Positions 44,964-55,658 of a stretch of 55,658 bases of DNA are shown piece after piece. Made by a program: the position numbers and the translations under genes. Below the pieces are notes generated by a model that was not told the DNA's origin, ran no database searches, and worked only from the letters and a program-made list of their open reading frames with translations. The stretch is from Paulinella micropora (taxonomy: Eukaryota; Cercozoa; Imbricatea; Euglyphida): positions 327,565-383,222 of the forward strand of contig BJOX01000208.1 in the NCBI GenBank assembly GCA_009731375.1, in the 5' to 3' direction. Each line of letters begins with the position of its first letter. The stretch's first letter is position 1.

Positions 44964-45387
44964 GTAGATAGAAGATAGATAGATAGACCGATGACAGGAG
45001 AGGTCTCCCGCGCTTTGGGAATACATAGATAGGTAGGTAGGTAGGTAGGTAGGTAGGTAGGTAGGTAGATAAGGTAGGTAGGTAGGTAGGTAGGTAGGTA
45101 GGTAGATAGAAGATAGATAGATAGATAGATAGATACATGGATAGATAGATAGACCGATGACAGGAGAGGTCTCCCGCGCTTTGGGAATACATAGGTAGGT
45201 AGGTAGGTAGATAGGTAGGTAGGTAGGTAGGTAGATAGATAGATAGATAGATAGATAGACCGATGACAGGAGAGGTCTCCCGCGCTTTGAAAATACATAG
45301 ATAGGTAGGTAGGTAGGTAGGTAGGTAGGTAGATAGATAGGATAGGATAGGTAGGTAGGTAGGTAGGTAGGTAGGTAGGTAGGTAGG

Positions 45388-45443
<56 letters not shown>

Positions 45444-45475
45444 CCGATGACAGGAGAGGTCTCCCGCGCTCTGGG
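44680..45475 (-). repeat. Array of six 5'-truncated copies of exon 45550-45612
   Basis: The minus strand reads TATTCCCAAAGCGCGGGAGA then CCTCTCCTGTCATCG before the donor GTCTATC, at about 45444-45478, 45262-45297, 45153-45189 and 44991-45026; two more diverged ones (CAAAACTCCCCCGTCATCGG) are at 44689-44710 and 44739-44770. They lie 3' of the authentic exon and keep the donor. (GATA)n and (GTAG)n lie between. Confidence 0.85.
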
Positions 45476-45549
45476 AATAGATAGATAGATAGGTAGGTAG
45501 GTAGGTAGGTAGGTAGGTAGGTAGATAGAAGATAGATAGATAGATAGAC

Positions 45550-45612
45550 CGATGACAGGAGAAGTCTCCCGCGCTTTGGGAATACCGTTCAACCATGGTG
45601 GAGGAAAATGAC
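45550..45612 (-). CDS. Exon upstream of linker exons, PPPW motif
   Basis: The minus strand has acceptor ATCATCAG, then (G)[20 protein letters not shown] plus a G, and donor GTCATCG/GTCTAT; 63 nt. It enters in phase 1, matching the end of the Ser-rich exon 46540-46935, and leaves in phase 1. It is the only member of its array with an acceptor. A second open frame ([16 protein letters not shown]) exists but does not fit the upstream phase. Function unknown. Confidence 0.65.
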
Positions 45613-45616
45613 CTGA

Positions 45617-45650
<34 letters not shown>

Positions 45651-45681
45651 GGTGATGGTGATGATGATGATTATGATGGTG

Positions 45682-45736
<55 letters not shown>

Positions 45737-45747
45737 TAATAATAATG

Positions 45748-45787
<40 letters not shown>

Positions 45788-45804
45788 TGATGATGATGAT
45801 GACG

Positions 45805-45859
<55 letters not shown>

Positions 45860-45875
45860 TAATAATAATAATAAT
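45613..45875. repeat. (GAT)n, (GGT)n, (AAT)n
   Basis: Trinucleotide repeats; the (AAT)n part is the tail side of the SINE that follows on the minus strand. Confidence 0.95.
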
Positions 45876-46107
45876 AGTGCTTCTCTGTCAATGGCTGATG
45901 CATTTCTGCACATGCGCCTCCATCGTCTCACCCGTGAGGGGAGTACGAAGAATTGACGATAAGCTCTAATGACACCCCCGCAAGGGCAGTTCCAACACTT
46001 CCAGACGGGCCGGTATGTTCAATGAAAATACTGGTCCAGAAATAGACCGGTATGTTCAATGAAAATACTGGTGGCACCGACGGGAATCGAACTGGCGACA
46101 GGGCCCA

Positions 46108-46112
<5 letters not shown>
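45876..46112 (-). mobile_element. tRNA-derived SINE, minus copy
   Basis: The minus strand starts at ACCATCTGGGCCCTGTCGCC, includes the B box AGTTCGATTCCCG, GGTGCCACCAGTATTTTCAT, and ends CATTGACAGAGAAGCACTATT in (ATT)n. The segment CAGTATTTTCATTGAACATA with CCGGTC is present twice in tandem. The A box is missing, replaced by (ATT)n. Confidence 0.82.
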
Positions 46113-46165
<53 letters not shown>

Positions 46166-46299
46166 CCGTTCAATTAAAGAGGAGGAAACAAGCCTGAATA
46201 TTAAGCAATATATATATATATATATATAGCCAAGGAGGAGTGAACAAGCCTTATGACACATTAGGTAGTATATATATACATATATACATACATACATAC

Positions 46300-46330
<31 letters not shown>

Positions 46331-46410
46331 TATATGTATATTCATATGTATCCAAGGAGGAGTTGAACAATCATTATTACACATTAAGTAGTATATATAT
46401 ATATATACAT

Positions 46411-46462
<52 letters not shown>

Positions 46463-46500
46463 TAAGTAGTTAGGGGCGGATGGCTATGCATGTATGTAAG
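46113..46500. repeat. (AAT)n, (TA)n and a three-times repeated unique unit
   Basis: (AAT)n to 46164. A short unit with CAAGGAGGAG..GAACAA, then ACACATTA(A/G)GTAGTA, appears at about 46178-46207 (diverged), 46230-46272 and 46350-46395, separated by (TA)n. It may be another partial-exon array. Confidence 0.75.
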
Positions 46501-46539
46501 TATGTATGTATGCATGCATGTATGTATGTATGTATGTAC

Positions 46540-46935
46540 CGTCGGAGGAGGAGGTCGGGAAGACGCTGTTGACTGCGGCTGTATTGGGTGGTGGGGTGAT
46601 GGCTGGGGAAGGTAAGGGAGAGCGCTTAGAGAACGTGGACAGGGGGGCTGAGGGGTTGGTGGTGGTGGTGGTGGTGGAGGAGGAGGAAGAGGAGGAAGGA
46701 TGGGGAGGTAATTGATCGTAGGATTCGTAAGGTAGAATAGTGTAGGAGGTATCGTTGTCTGGAGGGGTAGAAGAAGAAGAAGAGGAGCAGGAGGAGGAGG
46801 AGGAGGAGGAGGAGGAGGAAGAAGAAGAAAGGTTGTACGTGTTAAGAACAGGCGTGGAGACAGATTTTGGCAAGCGTCCTCTACAAGTAGGGCAGGCTGA
46901 AGATGGCTCCCTATCTATCTCTTCATCAAGACGTC
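46540..46935 (-). CDS. CxxC and Ser/Pro-rich exon of receiver-domain gene
   Basis: This 396-nt exon is the longest seen. On the minus strand acceptor GATCTAG-like CTATCTAG precedes (G)RLDEEIDREPSSACPTCRG then RLPKSVSTPVLNTYN, a Ser tract, PPDNDTSYTILPYESYDQL, a Ser/Thr tract, and SKRSPLPSPAITPPPNTAA up to donor TCCGACG/GTACAT. CPTC resembles the last cysteine pair of a zinc finger, but no partner cysteines are seen. Low-complexity tracts suggest a disordered linker. It enters and leaves in phase 1, matching the exons on both sides. Confidence 0.75.
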
Positions 46936-46936
46936 C

Positions 46937-47117
46937 TAGATAGATAGATAGATAGATAGATCGATAGATAGATAGATGCATGGATGGATGGATGGATGGA
47001 TGGATGGATAGATAGATAGATAGATAGATAGATGGATGGATGGATGGATGGATGGATAGATAGGTAGGTAGGCAGATAGATAGATAGATAGATAGATAGC
47101 TAGATAAGATAGATAGC

Positions 47118-47156
<39 letters not shown>

Positions 47157-47175
47157 GATAGATAGATAGATAGAT
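46937..47175. repeat. (GATA)n and (GGAT)n
   Basis: Tetranucleotide repeats with no unique sequence. Confidence 0.96.
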
Positions 47176-47177
47176 AC

Positions 47178-47240
47178 CCCGAGGCGACGTGACCTTGGTA
47201 AAACCGCTCGGTCCTGCTCCATCCGATTCAGTAACAAATA
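47178..47240 (-). CDS. Exon encoding [14 protein letters not shown] segment
   Basis: The minus strand reads [19 protein letters not shown] plus a G, with donor CCTCGGG/GTATCT. Leaving in phase 1 it fits the next exon (SPR-G-RLDEE). The 5' boundary is unclear because the sequence starts straight out of CTATT repeats. Related pieces upstream at 47440-47492 (DGGGPNALFTK) and 47556-47592 (VTESDGG) are probably 5' partial copies. Function unknown. Confidence 0.55.
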
Positions 47241-48120
47241 GATAGATAGATAGATAGATAGATAGATTAGATAGATAGATAGGTAGGTAGGTAGGTAGGT
47301 AGATAGATAGATAGGTAGGTAGGTAGGTAGGTAGGTAGGTAGGTTGGTAGGTAGGTAGGTAGGTAGGTAGGTAGGTAGGTAGATAGATAGATAGATAGAT
47401 AGATAGATACATGCACACATTACATATATACACTATCTCTGTCTTTGTGTAGAGGTTTTGTAAATAAAGCATTCGGCCCTCCTCCATCTGTTTGTATGTA
47501 TGTATGTATGTCTGTCTGTCTGTATGTATGTATGTATGTATGTCTGTATGTATGTATGTTCAGTCCTCCATCTGATTCAGTAACACATACATGTACACAT
47601 GGATTACATACGTCCATACAGAACTACATGCATACAGACATACAGACATACATGCATACATTACATATATACATACATAGATACAGTCATGCATACATAC
47701 ATGCATACATACGTACGTACCGTACGTACGTACGTACGTACGTACATACATACATACATACATACATACACACATACATACATACATACATGCATGCATA
47801 CATACATGCATACATACATGCATACATAACATACATAACATACATAACATACATAACATGCATACATACATATACATACATAACATACATACATAACATA
47901 CATACATACATAACATACATACATAACATACATACATAACATACATACATAACATACACACATAACATACACACATAACATACACACATAACACACATAA
48001 CATACATTACATACATACATTACATACATACATGACATACATACATACATACATACATACATACATACATACATACATAACATACATACATAACATACAT
48101 TACATACATACATGACATAC
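47241..48120. repeat. (GATA)n, (GTAG)n, (ATAC)n, (ATACGT)n with two exon copies
   Basis: Tetranucleotide arrays. At 47440-47492 the minus strand reads ACAG/ATGGAGGAGGGCC and LFTKPLHKDRD; at 47556-47592 it reads VTESDGGLN. From 47595 (ATAC)n, (ACGT)n and (AACATAC)n run to 48120. Confidence 0.88.
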
Positions 48121-48121
48121 A

Positions 48122-50780
48122 CACCTTCAATGTGGTGGTTGTTGAGGTGGTTGGATCATACATACATACATACACATACATACACACATAACATACATAA
48201 CATAACATACATTACCTTCAATGTGATGGTTGTGGTTGAGGTGGTTGGATCATACATACATACACATACATAACATACATAACATAACATACATTACCTT
48301 CATTGTGATGGTTGTGATTGAGGTGGTTGGATCATACATACATACATACATACATACATACATAACATCCGTAACATAACATACATTACCTTCAGTGTGA
48401 TGGTTGTGGTTGAGGTGGTTGGATCACATACATACATACATACATAACATACATAACATAACATACATTACCTTCAATGTGGTGGTCGTTGTTGAGGTGG
48501 TTGGATCATACATACATAACATACATAACATACGTAACATAACATGCATTACCTTCAATGTGATGGTCGTGGTTGAGGTGGTTGGATCATACATACATAA
48601 CATACATAACATACGTAACATAACGTACATTACCTTCAATGTGATGGTTGTGGTTGAGTTGGATCATACATACATAACATACATAACATAACATACATTA
48701 CCTTCAATGTGATGGTTGTGGTTGAGGTGGTTGAATCATACATACATAACATACATAACATACATAACATAACATACATTACCTTCAATGTGATAGTTGT
48801 GGTTGAGGTGGTTGGATCATACATACATACATACATACATACATACATACATACATACATACATACATACATAACGTACATAACATAACATACATTACCT
48901 TCAATGTGATGGTTGTGGTTGAGGTGGTTGGTTCATACATACATACATAACATAACATACATTACCTTCAATGTGATGGTTGTGGTTGAGGTGGTTGGAT
49001 CATACATACATAACATAACATACATACCTTCAATGTGATAGTTGTTGAGGTGGTCGGATCATACATACATACATACACATACATAACATACATAACATAA
49101 CATACATTACCTTCAATGTGATGGTTGTGGTTGAGGTGGTTGGATCACACATACATACATACATACATACATAACATACATAACATAACATACATTACCT
49201 TCAATGTGATGGTTGTGGTTGAGGTGGTTGGATCATACATACATACATACACATACATAACATACATAACATAACATACATTACCTTCAATGTGATGGTT
49301 GTGGTTGAGGTTGGATCATACATACATACATACATTACATACATAACATAACATACATTACCTTCAATGTGATGGTTGTGGTTGAGGTGGTTGGATCATA
49401 CATACATAAACATACATTACGTAACATAACATACATTACCTTCAATGTGATGGTCGTTGTTGAGGTGGTTGGATCATACATACATACATACATACACATA
49501 CATACATACATACATACACATACATAACATACATAACATAACATACATTACCTTCAATGTGATGGTTGTGGTTGAGGTGGTTGGAACATACATACATAAC
49601 ATACATAACATACATAACATAACATACATTACCTTCAATGTGATGGTTGTGGTTGAGGTGGTTGGATCATACATACATTCATACACATACATAACACAAC
49701 ATACATTACCTTCAATGTGATGGTCGTGGTTGAGGTGGTTGGATCATACATACATACATAACATACATTACCTTCAATGTGATGGTTGTGGTTGAGGTGG
49801 TTGGATCATACATACATAACATACATAACATAACATACATCACCTTCAATGTGATGGTTGTGGTTGATGTGGTTGGATCATACATACATACATACACATA
49901 CATAACACACATAACATAACATACATTACCTTCAATGTGATGGTTGTGGTTGAGGTGGTTGGATCATACATACATACACATACATAACATACGTAACATA
50001 ACATACATTACCTTGAATGTGATGGTTGTGGTTGAGGTGGTTGGATCATACATACATACATACATACATACCATAACATAACATACATGACCTTCAATGT
50101 GATGGTTGTGGTTGAGGTGGTTGGATCATACATACATACATACATACATAACATACATAACATAACATACATTACCTTCAATGTGGTGGTCGTTGTTGAG
50201 GTGGTTGGATCATACATACATAACATACATAACATAACATACATTACCTTCAATGTGATGGTCGTTGTTGAGGTGGTTGGATCATACATACATAACATAC
50301 ATAACATACATAACATAACATACATTACCTTCAATGTGATGGTTGTGGTTGAGGTGGTTGGATCATACATACATACATAACATACGTAACATAACATACA
50401 TTACCTTCAATGTGATGGTCGTTGTTGAGGTGGTTGGATCATACATACATAACATACATAACATAACATACATAACCTTCAATGTGATGGTTGTGGTTGA
50501 GGTGGTTGGATCATACATACATACATAACATACGTAACATAACATACATTACCTTCAATGTGATGGTCGTTGTTGAGGTGGTTGGATCATACATACATAA
50601 CATACATAACATACATAACATAACATGCATTACCTTCAATGTGATGGTTGTGGTTGAGATGGTTGGATCATACATACATACATAACATACGTAACATAAC
50701 ATACATTACCTTCAATGTGATGGTCGTTGTTGAGGTGGTTGGATCATAGATACATACATAACATACGTAACATAACATAC
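48122..50780 (-). repeat. Array of about 33 exon-donor copies
   Basis: The minus strand repeats ATCCAACCACCTCAACCACA, ACCATCACATTGAAG and then GTAATGTATGTTATG about 33 times, with units of about 63-125 nt; the spacers are ATAC/AACATAC repeats. Each unit holds the last 36 bases of the exon 50786-50845 and its donor. Two main versions alternate (CAACCACAACCATC and CAACAACGACCATC). None contains the acceptor. Confidence 0.93.
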
Positions 50781-50785
50781 ATTAC

Positions 50786-50845
50786 CTTCAATGTGATGGT
50801 CGTTGTTGAGGTGGTTGGATGAGAGGGCTTCGGACGTGGCCGTAG
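50786..50845 (-). CDS. Exon at head of the 34-unit array
   Basis: The minus strand has acceptor ATCTATCTCAG, then 60 nt, and donor ATTGAAG/GTAATG. With phase 1 entry it reads (A)TATSEALSSNHLNNDHHIE plus a G; entry in phase 0 gives LRPRPKPSHPTTSTTTITLK. The first reading fits the frame [10 protein letters not shown] of the exon at 51836-51936. It is the only unit of the array with an acceptor, so it is probably the authentic exon. Confidence 0.6.
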
Positions 50846-51317
50846 CTGAGATAGATAGATAGATAGATAAATCACCTATTGAACCCATGCATGTATATGA
50901 ATGTATGTATGTATGTATGTATGTACGTACGTATGTATGTATGCATGTATGTATGTATGTATGTATGTATGTAGGTAGGTATGTATGTATGTATGTATGT
51001 ATGTATGTACGTAGGTATGTATGTATGTATGCATGTATGTATGTATGTATGTATGTATGTATGTATGTGTGTATGTATGCAGGTATGCATGTATGTATGT
51101 ATGTATGTATGTTAGGTATGTTAGGTATGTAGGTATGTAGGTAGGTATGTATGTATGTATGTATGTATGTATGTATGTATGTATGTATGTAGGTATGTAG
51201 GTATGTATGTATGTATGTATATATGTATGTATATATGTATGTATATATGTATGTATGTATGTAGGTATGTAGGTATGTATGTATGTATGTATGTAGGTAT
51301 GTATGTATGTAGGTATG

Positions 51318-51348
<31 letters not shown>

Positions 51349-51430
51349 TGACATACAATACATGCATACATACATTACCTACCTACCTACCTACCTACCT
51401 AGCCACCTACACACCGAGGTCCGTTCTACA
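50846..51430. repeat. (GATA)n, (TATG)n, (GTAG)n
   Basis: Mostly TATG with TACG and TAGG variants; (CTAC)n at 51376-51400. Confidence 0.95.
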
Positions 51431-51443
51431 CCACCCAGATTTC

Positions 51444-51561
51444 CGGGTTCTGGGGTGTGAAAGTGGCACCACCACAGGCCAGGCTTTTCAGGAAGCAAAC
51501 GGGTTCTGGGGTGTGAAAGTGGCACCACCACAGGCCAGGCTTTTCAGGAAAGCAAACCCCA
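51444..51561. repeat. 57-bp tandem duplication
   Basis: CGGGTTCTGGGGTGTGAAAG, then TGGCACCACCACAGGCCAGG and CTTTTCAGGAAGCAAA, occurs twice back to back (about 51447-51503 and 51504-51560), with a third partial piece after it (AAGTGGCACCAGGCACCCGG). Confidence 0.9.
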
Positions 51562-51614
51562 GAAAGTGGCACCAGGCACCCGGAATTCTGGGTGGTGTGT
51601 AATGACTGTATTCC

Positions 51615-51705
51615 ACCTATCTTCTGTATTTCACAAGGGCTCAACAGAAGAGGCCATTGTTGCTTTTCCACCGTTTTGTATGCGACAACGACGACAGATG
51701 GCGTA
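51615..51705 (-). repeat. 5'-truncated copy of exon 51836-51936
   Basis: The minus strand reads CGCCATCTGTCGTCGTTGTC, then GGAAAAGCAACAATGGCCTC and GAGCCCTTGTGAAATACAG. It is related to the 3' part of the exon at 51836-51936; its donor is changed (ACAG/AAGATAGG). Confidence 0.75.
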
Positions 51706-51835
51706 CGTACATTACATAACATACAGACATATATTACCTACCTACCTACCTACCTATATATCTAATCCTCCTAATATTTACCTAATCTACCTAATCTACC
51801 TACCTACCTACCTACCTATCTATCTATCCACACAC

Positions 51836-51936
51836 CTGGTTTCCACAAAGGCTCCATAGAAGAGCTTGTGGCTGCTTTTTGCCCGTTCTGTAGACGGCAA
51901 CGACAGATAGCGACACAGCGGATGTTGGGAGACGAC
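51836..51936 (-). CDS. Upstream exon of receiver-domain gene
   Basis: The minus strand has acceptor CCCTACTTAG, 101 nt, and donor AAACCAG/GTGTGT. All three frames are open; the one fitting the next exon reads [18 protein letters not shown] and [16 protein letters not shown] copy upstream at 53564-53612 keeps a strong acceptor (CTGCCCAG/GTCGTC) and is 3'-truncated, and the copy downstream at 51615-51705 is 5'-truncated. The opposite strand is also open ([17 protein letters not shown]), but splice sites and the copy pattern favour the minus strand. Confidence 0.55.
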
Positions 51937-51939
51937 CTA

Positions 51940-52077
51940 AGTAGGGAGATAGGTAGGTCGGTAGGTAGGTAGGTGTGTAGGTGGGTAGGTATGTAGGTAG
52001 GTAGGTGGGTAGGTAGGTAGGTGGGTAGGTAGGTAGGTGGGTAGGTAGGTAGGTGGGTAGGTAGGTAGGTAGGTGGG

Positions 52078-52145
<68 letters not shown>

Positions 52146-52178
52146 CAGATAGACCGATAGACAGATAAGATAGATAGG

Positions 52179-52235
<57 letters not shown>

Positions 52236-52305
52236 GGATGGATGGATAGAGATATTCGGGCCTGCCAGCAGGACAGAGCACGGCGATCGGTAGATAGCAG
52301 ATAAA

Positions 52306-52389
<84 letters not shown>

Positions 52390-52390
52390 A

Positions 52391-52458
<68 letters not shown>

Positions 52459-52507
52459 CATCCACCTATCTATCTATCCATCCATCCATCCATCCATCCA
52501 TCTATCC

Positions 52508-52582
<75 letters not shown>

Positions 52583-52621
52583 GATGTATCGATGTATCGA
52601 TCGATCTACCTATCTACCTAC

Positions 52622-52714
<93 letters not shown>

Positions 52715-52715
52715 G
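51940..52715. repeat. (GTAG)n, (GATA)n, (CTAT)n with a small unique island
   Basis: The island at 52252-52305 (minus: GATCGCCGTGCTCTGTCCTG, CTGGCAGGCCCGAATATC) may be an exon or scrap; it has no clear splice sites. Confidence 0.92.
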
Positions 52716-52717
52716 AC

Positions 52718-52755
52718 CTCTTGCACAATGCGTGTGCGCCACGCATCCGAATAGC
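52718..52755 (-). CDS. Possible 38-nt microexon
   Basis: The minus strand has acceptor TTAATAATCCAG, then GCTATTCGGATGCGTGGCGC and ACACGCATTGTGCAAGAG, and donor AAGAG/GTCGAT. One frame reads [13 protein letters not shown] 3'-truncated copy with a good acceptor (ACATTAACAACCCAG) lies upstream at 52997-53022. The pattern matches the other exons, but the frame is not fixed by neighbours. Confidence 0.5.
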
Positions 52756-52769
52756 CTGGATTATTAATC

Positions 52770-52770
52770 T

Positions 52771-52806
<36 letters not shown>

Positions 52807-52810
52807 GCAC

Positions 52811-52860
<50 letters not shown>

Positions 52861-53274
52861 GCACGCACTCACCCACGCACGTACGCAAATTTAAATTAAC
52901 AAAGTAAGTAAGTAAGTAAGTAAGTAATTAAGTGAGTGAGTAAGTGAGTAAGTAAGTAATTAAGTGAGTGAGTAAGTAAGTAAGCATGTATGTATGAAGC
53001 ACGACGCGCCTGAATAGCCTGGGTTGTTAATGTAACAACACACGCACACTAAGTATGTATGTATGTAAGTTATGCATGCATGTATGTATGTATGTATGTA
53101 TGTATGTATATATGTACGATATGTATGTATGTATGTATGTTATGTATGTATGTATGTATGTATGTATGTATGTATGTATGTGTATGTATGTATGTATGTA
53201 TGTATGTATGCATGTATGTATGTATGTATGCATGTATGCATGCATGCATGTATGTATGTATGTATGTATGTATG

Positions 53275-53307
<33 letters not shown>

Positions 53308-53380
53308 GTATGTGTGTATGTATGTATGTGTGTATGTATGTATGTATGTATGTATGTATGTATGCATGTATGCATGCATG
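52770..53380. repeat. (CA)n, (ACGC)n, (AAGT)n, (TATG)n with exon copy
   Basis: (CA)n/(ACGC)n to 52880, (AAGT)n at 52902-52985, the microexon copy at 52997-53022, then (TATG)n. Confidence 0.93.
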
Positions 53381-53382
53381 TG

Positions 53383-53437
53383 TTGTAGGTCGCTGTTGCT
53401 GTCTGCGGCTCCCGTGATTATGTAACCATCCTTGTAC
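53383..53437 (-). CDS. Possible exon, YKDGYIITGAADSNSD
   Basis: The minus strand reads AAATACTGAG as a possible acceptor, then YKDGYIITGAADSNSDLQ before (CATG)n repeats. The hydrophobic strand followed by TGAADS resembles one blade of a WD40-type propeller, but a single blade is not diagnostic. No donor was found, so it may be a 3'-truncated copy. Confidence 0.35.
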
Positions 53438-53449
53438 TCAGTATTTACC

Positions 53450-53563
53450 TACCTGTTACCTGTCCACCTACCTACCTACCTATCAATCTGTTGTATGCGT
53501 ATCTTAGCATCTACCTACCTGTTACCTGTCCNNNNNNNNNNAGGTAGGTAGGGTAGATTGATA
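53450..53563. repeat. CTACC repeats, 10-base gap
   Basis: CTACCTACCTGTTACCTGTC occurs twice (53449-53468 and 53511-53530), followed by N at 53532-53541. Confidence 0.8.
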
Positions 53564-53612
53564 GGCGACAAGGACAGATAGCGACACAGCGGATGTTGGG
53601 AGACGACCTGGG
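53564..53612 (-). repeat. 3'-truncated copy of exon 51836-51936
   Basis: The minus strand reads CTACCTGCCCAG as acceptor, then GTCGTCTCCCAACATCCGCT and GTGTCGCTATCTGTCC. It keeps the acceptor and lies 5' of the exon. A further scrap (CATCCGCTGTG) is at 53988-53998. Confidence 0.85.
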
Positions 53613-53694
53613 CAGGTAGGTAGGTAGATAGGTAGGTAGGTAGGTAGGTAGGTAGGTAGGTAGATAGATAGATAGATAGATAGATGGATAGATG

Positions 53695-53733
<39 letters not shown>

Positions 53734-53915
53734 GGATAGATAGATGGATAGATGGATAGATAGATAGATAGATAGATGGATAGATAGATAGATGGATAGA
53801 CGGATAGATAGATAGATGGATAGACGGATAGACAGATAGATGGATGGATAGATGGATAGATAGATAGATAGATAGATGGATAGATAGATGGATAGATAGA
53901 TAGATAGATAGATAG

Positions 53916-53954
<39 letters not shown>

Positions 53955-54820
53955 AGGTAGATAGATAGATAGACTGATATGTGTAGCACAGCGGATGTAT
54001 GTATGTATGCATGTATGTATGTATGTATGTAAGTATGTATGTATGTATGTATGTATGTATGTATGTATGTATGTTATGTATGTATGTATGTATGTTATGT
54101 ATGTATGTATGTATGTATGTATGTATGTATGCATGTATGTATGTTATGTATGTTATGTGTGTATGTATGTATGTATGTATGTATGTATGTATGTTATGTA
54201 TGTTATGTATGTTATGTATGTTATGTATGTATGTATGCATGTTATGTATGTATGTTATGTATGTATGTTATGTATGTATGTTATGTATGTATGTGTGTAT
54301 GTATGTGTGTATGTATGTGTGTATGTATGTTATGTATGTTATGTATGTTATGTATGTATGTTATGTATGTATGTTATGTATGTATGTTATGTATGTATGT
54401 GTGTATGTATGTGTGTATGTATGTGTGTATGTATGTAAGTATGTATGTATGTTATGTATGTTATGTATGTTATGTATGTTATGTATGTATGTATGCATAT
54501 TATGCATGTTATGTATGTTATGTATGTTATGTATGTATGTTATGTATGTATGTATGTATGTATGTATGTATGTATGTATGTATGTATGTATGTTATGTAT
54601 GTATGTTATGTATGTATGTTATGTACGTATGTTATGTATGTATGTTATGTATGTATGTTATGTATGTTATGTATGTTATGTATGTTTATGTATGTATGTT
54701 TATGTATGTATGTTATGTATGTATGTTATGTATGTATGTTATGTAATTTATGTATGTATGTATGTATGTATGTATGTATGTATGTATGTATGTATGTATG
54801 TATGTATGTATGCATGTATG
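53613..54820. repeat. (GATA)n then (TATG)n/(TATGT)n
   Basis: (GATA)n with (GGAT)n to 53975, then (TATG)n in which TATGT units are mixed in a higher-order pattern. Confidence 0.95.
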
Positions 54821-55299
<479 letters not shown>

Positions 55300-55310
<11 letters not shown>

Positions 55311-55415
55311 GATAAGTAGCCTGTCGGGGCTTGCTTCTCTGTACTAGGGGAATGTTGAAGAGCAGTCGATTGTGAAGCATTCTCACCTAATTCACACCAC
55401 AACATAGTATTAGTA
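55300..55415 (-). CDS. Possible exon, STEKQAPTGYLSKSS
   Basis: The minus strand reads GTGTGAATTAG as acceptor, then a frame with ENASQSTALQHSPSTEKQ and APTGYLSKSSP before (CT)n. Two copies downstream start within it, at CCTAGTACAGAG, and keep the segment STEKQSPNAYLSKSS. No clear donor is seen. It would be the most 5' exon of the gene in the window if it belongs to it. Confidence 0.4.
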
Positions 55416-55421
55416 GTACTA

Positions 55422-55425
<4 letters not shown>

Positions 55426-55498
<73 letters not shown>

Positions 55499-55501
55499 TA
55501 C

Positions 55502-55558
<57 letters not shown>
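55426..55558. repeat. (ATT)n array
   Basis: ATT repeat with two ATTACT interruptions, flanking the SINE. Confidence 0.97.
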
Positions 55559-55658
55559 GGACACCGTGATAGCCCAGTGGTCAAGTTCTACCATCTGGGC
55601 CCTGTCGCCAGTTCGATTCCCGTCGGTGCCACCAGTATTTTCATTGAACATACCGGTC
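55559..55658 (+). mobile_element. tRNA-derived SINE, cut by window end
   Basis: It reads GGACACCGTGATAGCCCAGT, TCTACCATCTGGGCCCTGTC, B box GTTCGATTCCC at 55611-55621, then GGTGCCACCAGTATTTTCAT. It is the same element as at 15283 with one more C in the A-box region. Confidence 0.82.

Noticed and set aside
48122-50845. CRISPR-like regular array
   Set aside because: Units are of uneven length, the spacers are themselves simple repeats, and the conserved part is the end of an exon with its donor. The host is eukaryotic.
51615-53612. Plus-strand exon reading [17 protein letters not shown]
   Set aside because: The frame is open, but the minus strand has a good acceptor at two copies and a donor, and the truncation pattern fits the minus strand as for all other exons.

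Overview
The window looks like nuclear DNA of a eukaryote with intron-rich genes and very heavy microsatellite and transposon load. It also carries a two-component (phosphorelay) receiver domain, so a plant, alga, fungus or amoeba is more likely than an animal. A large-genome charophyte alga such as Chara is my best guess, from general impression only. Runs of N beside G/C homopolymers show an unfinished assembly.

Left part (1-14.6 kb). After (GA)n/(GT)n/(TA)n repeats there is a possible terminal exon on the + strand (439-512). It is followed by a purine-rich, gene-poor stretch and a decayed Ty3/gypsy-type retrotransposon on the + strand: protease-like 6787-7086, pol start 8276, reverse transcriptase about 8945-9805, RNase H about 9806-10260, integrase 11041-12734, C-terminal tail to 13111, then a polypurine stretch. 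Several frameshifts and stops break it. Minisatellites lie on both sides (7478-8060, 13336-13680, 14345-14570).

Middle and right part (14.6-55.6 kb). Most bases are tri-, tetra- and pentanucleotide repeats, interrupted by short islands of normal sequence. These islands are not random. Read on the minus strand they are short exons (29-396 nt) with AG acceptors and GT donors, and their phases agree across most neighbouring junctions. Together they describe the 3' part of one long gene that ends with a TAA at 18359. Exons between 35746 and 24202 encode a response-regulator receiver domain with the acidic pocket (VDDD), the phospho-acceptor Asp (LILMD), the conserved Thr (VTANA) and the conserved Lys (IKP). 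One small exon between the phospho-acceptor segment and VTANA is not resolved, probably because of the 450-base gap at 29571-30020. Upstream exons encode a CxxC/Ser-Pro-rich segment and charged linkers; downstream exons encode a poly-Gln/poly-Ser segment and a Pro-rich C-terminus. This is the architecture of the receiver end of a hybrid histidine kinase or a related regulator; no kinase domain is visible.

The most unusual feature is that most of these exons have partial copies in the neighbouring introns, and the copies follow a polarity rule. Copies 5' of the authentic exon (in transcription direction) keep the acceptor and lose the 3' end; copies 3' of it keep the donor and lose the 5' end. 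Copy number reaches about 34 for the exon at 50786-50845. Broken edges fall at short matches to the intron microsatellite, which suggests slippage or unequal exchange between intron arrays and exon-internal microhomology.

Dispersed repeats in the same region include a non-LTR (LINE-like) element whose copies all end in an (ATCT)n tail, a second family with the same tail, and a tRNA-derived SINE flanked by (ATT)n. These tails may have seeded the microsatellites.
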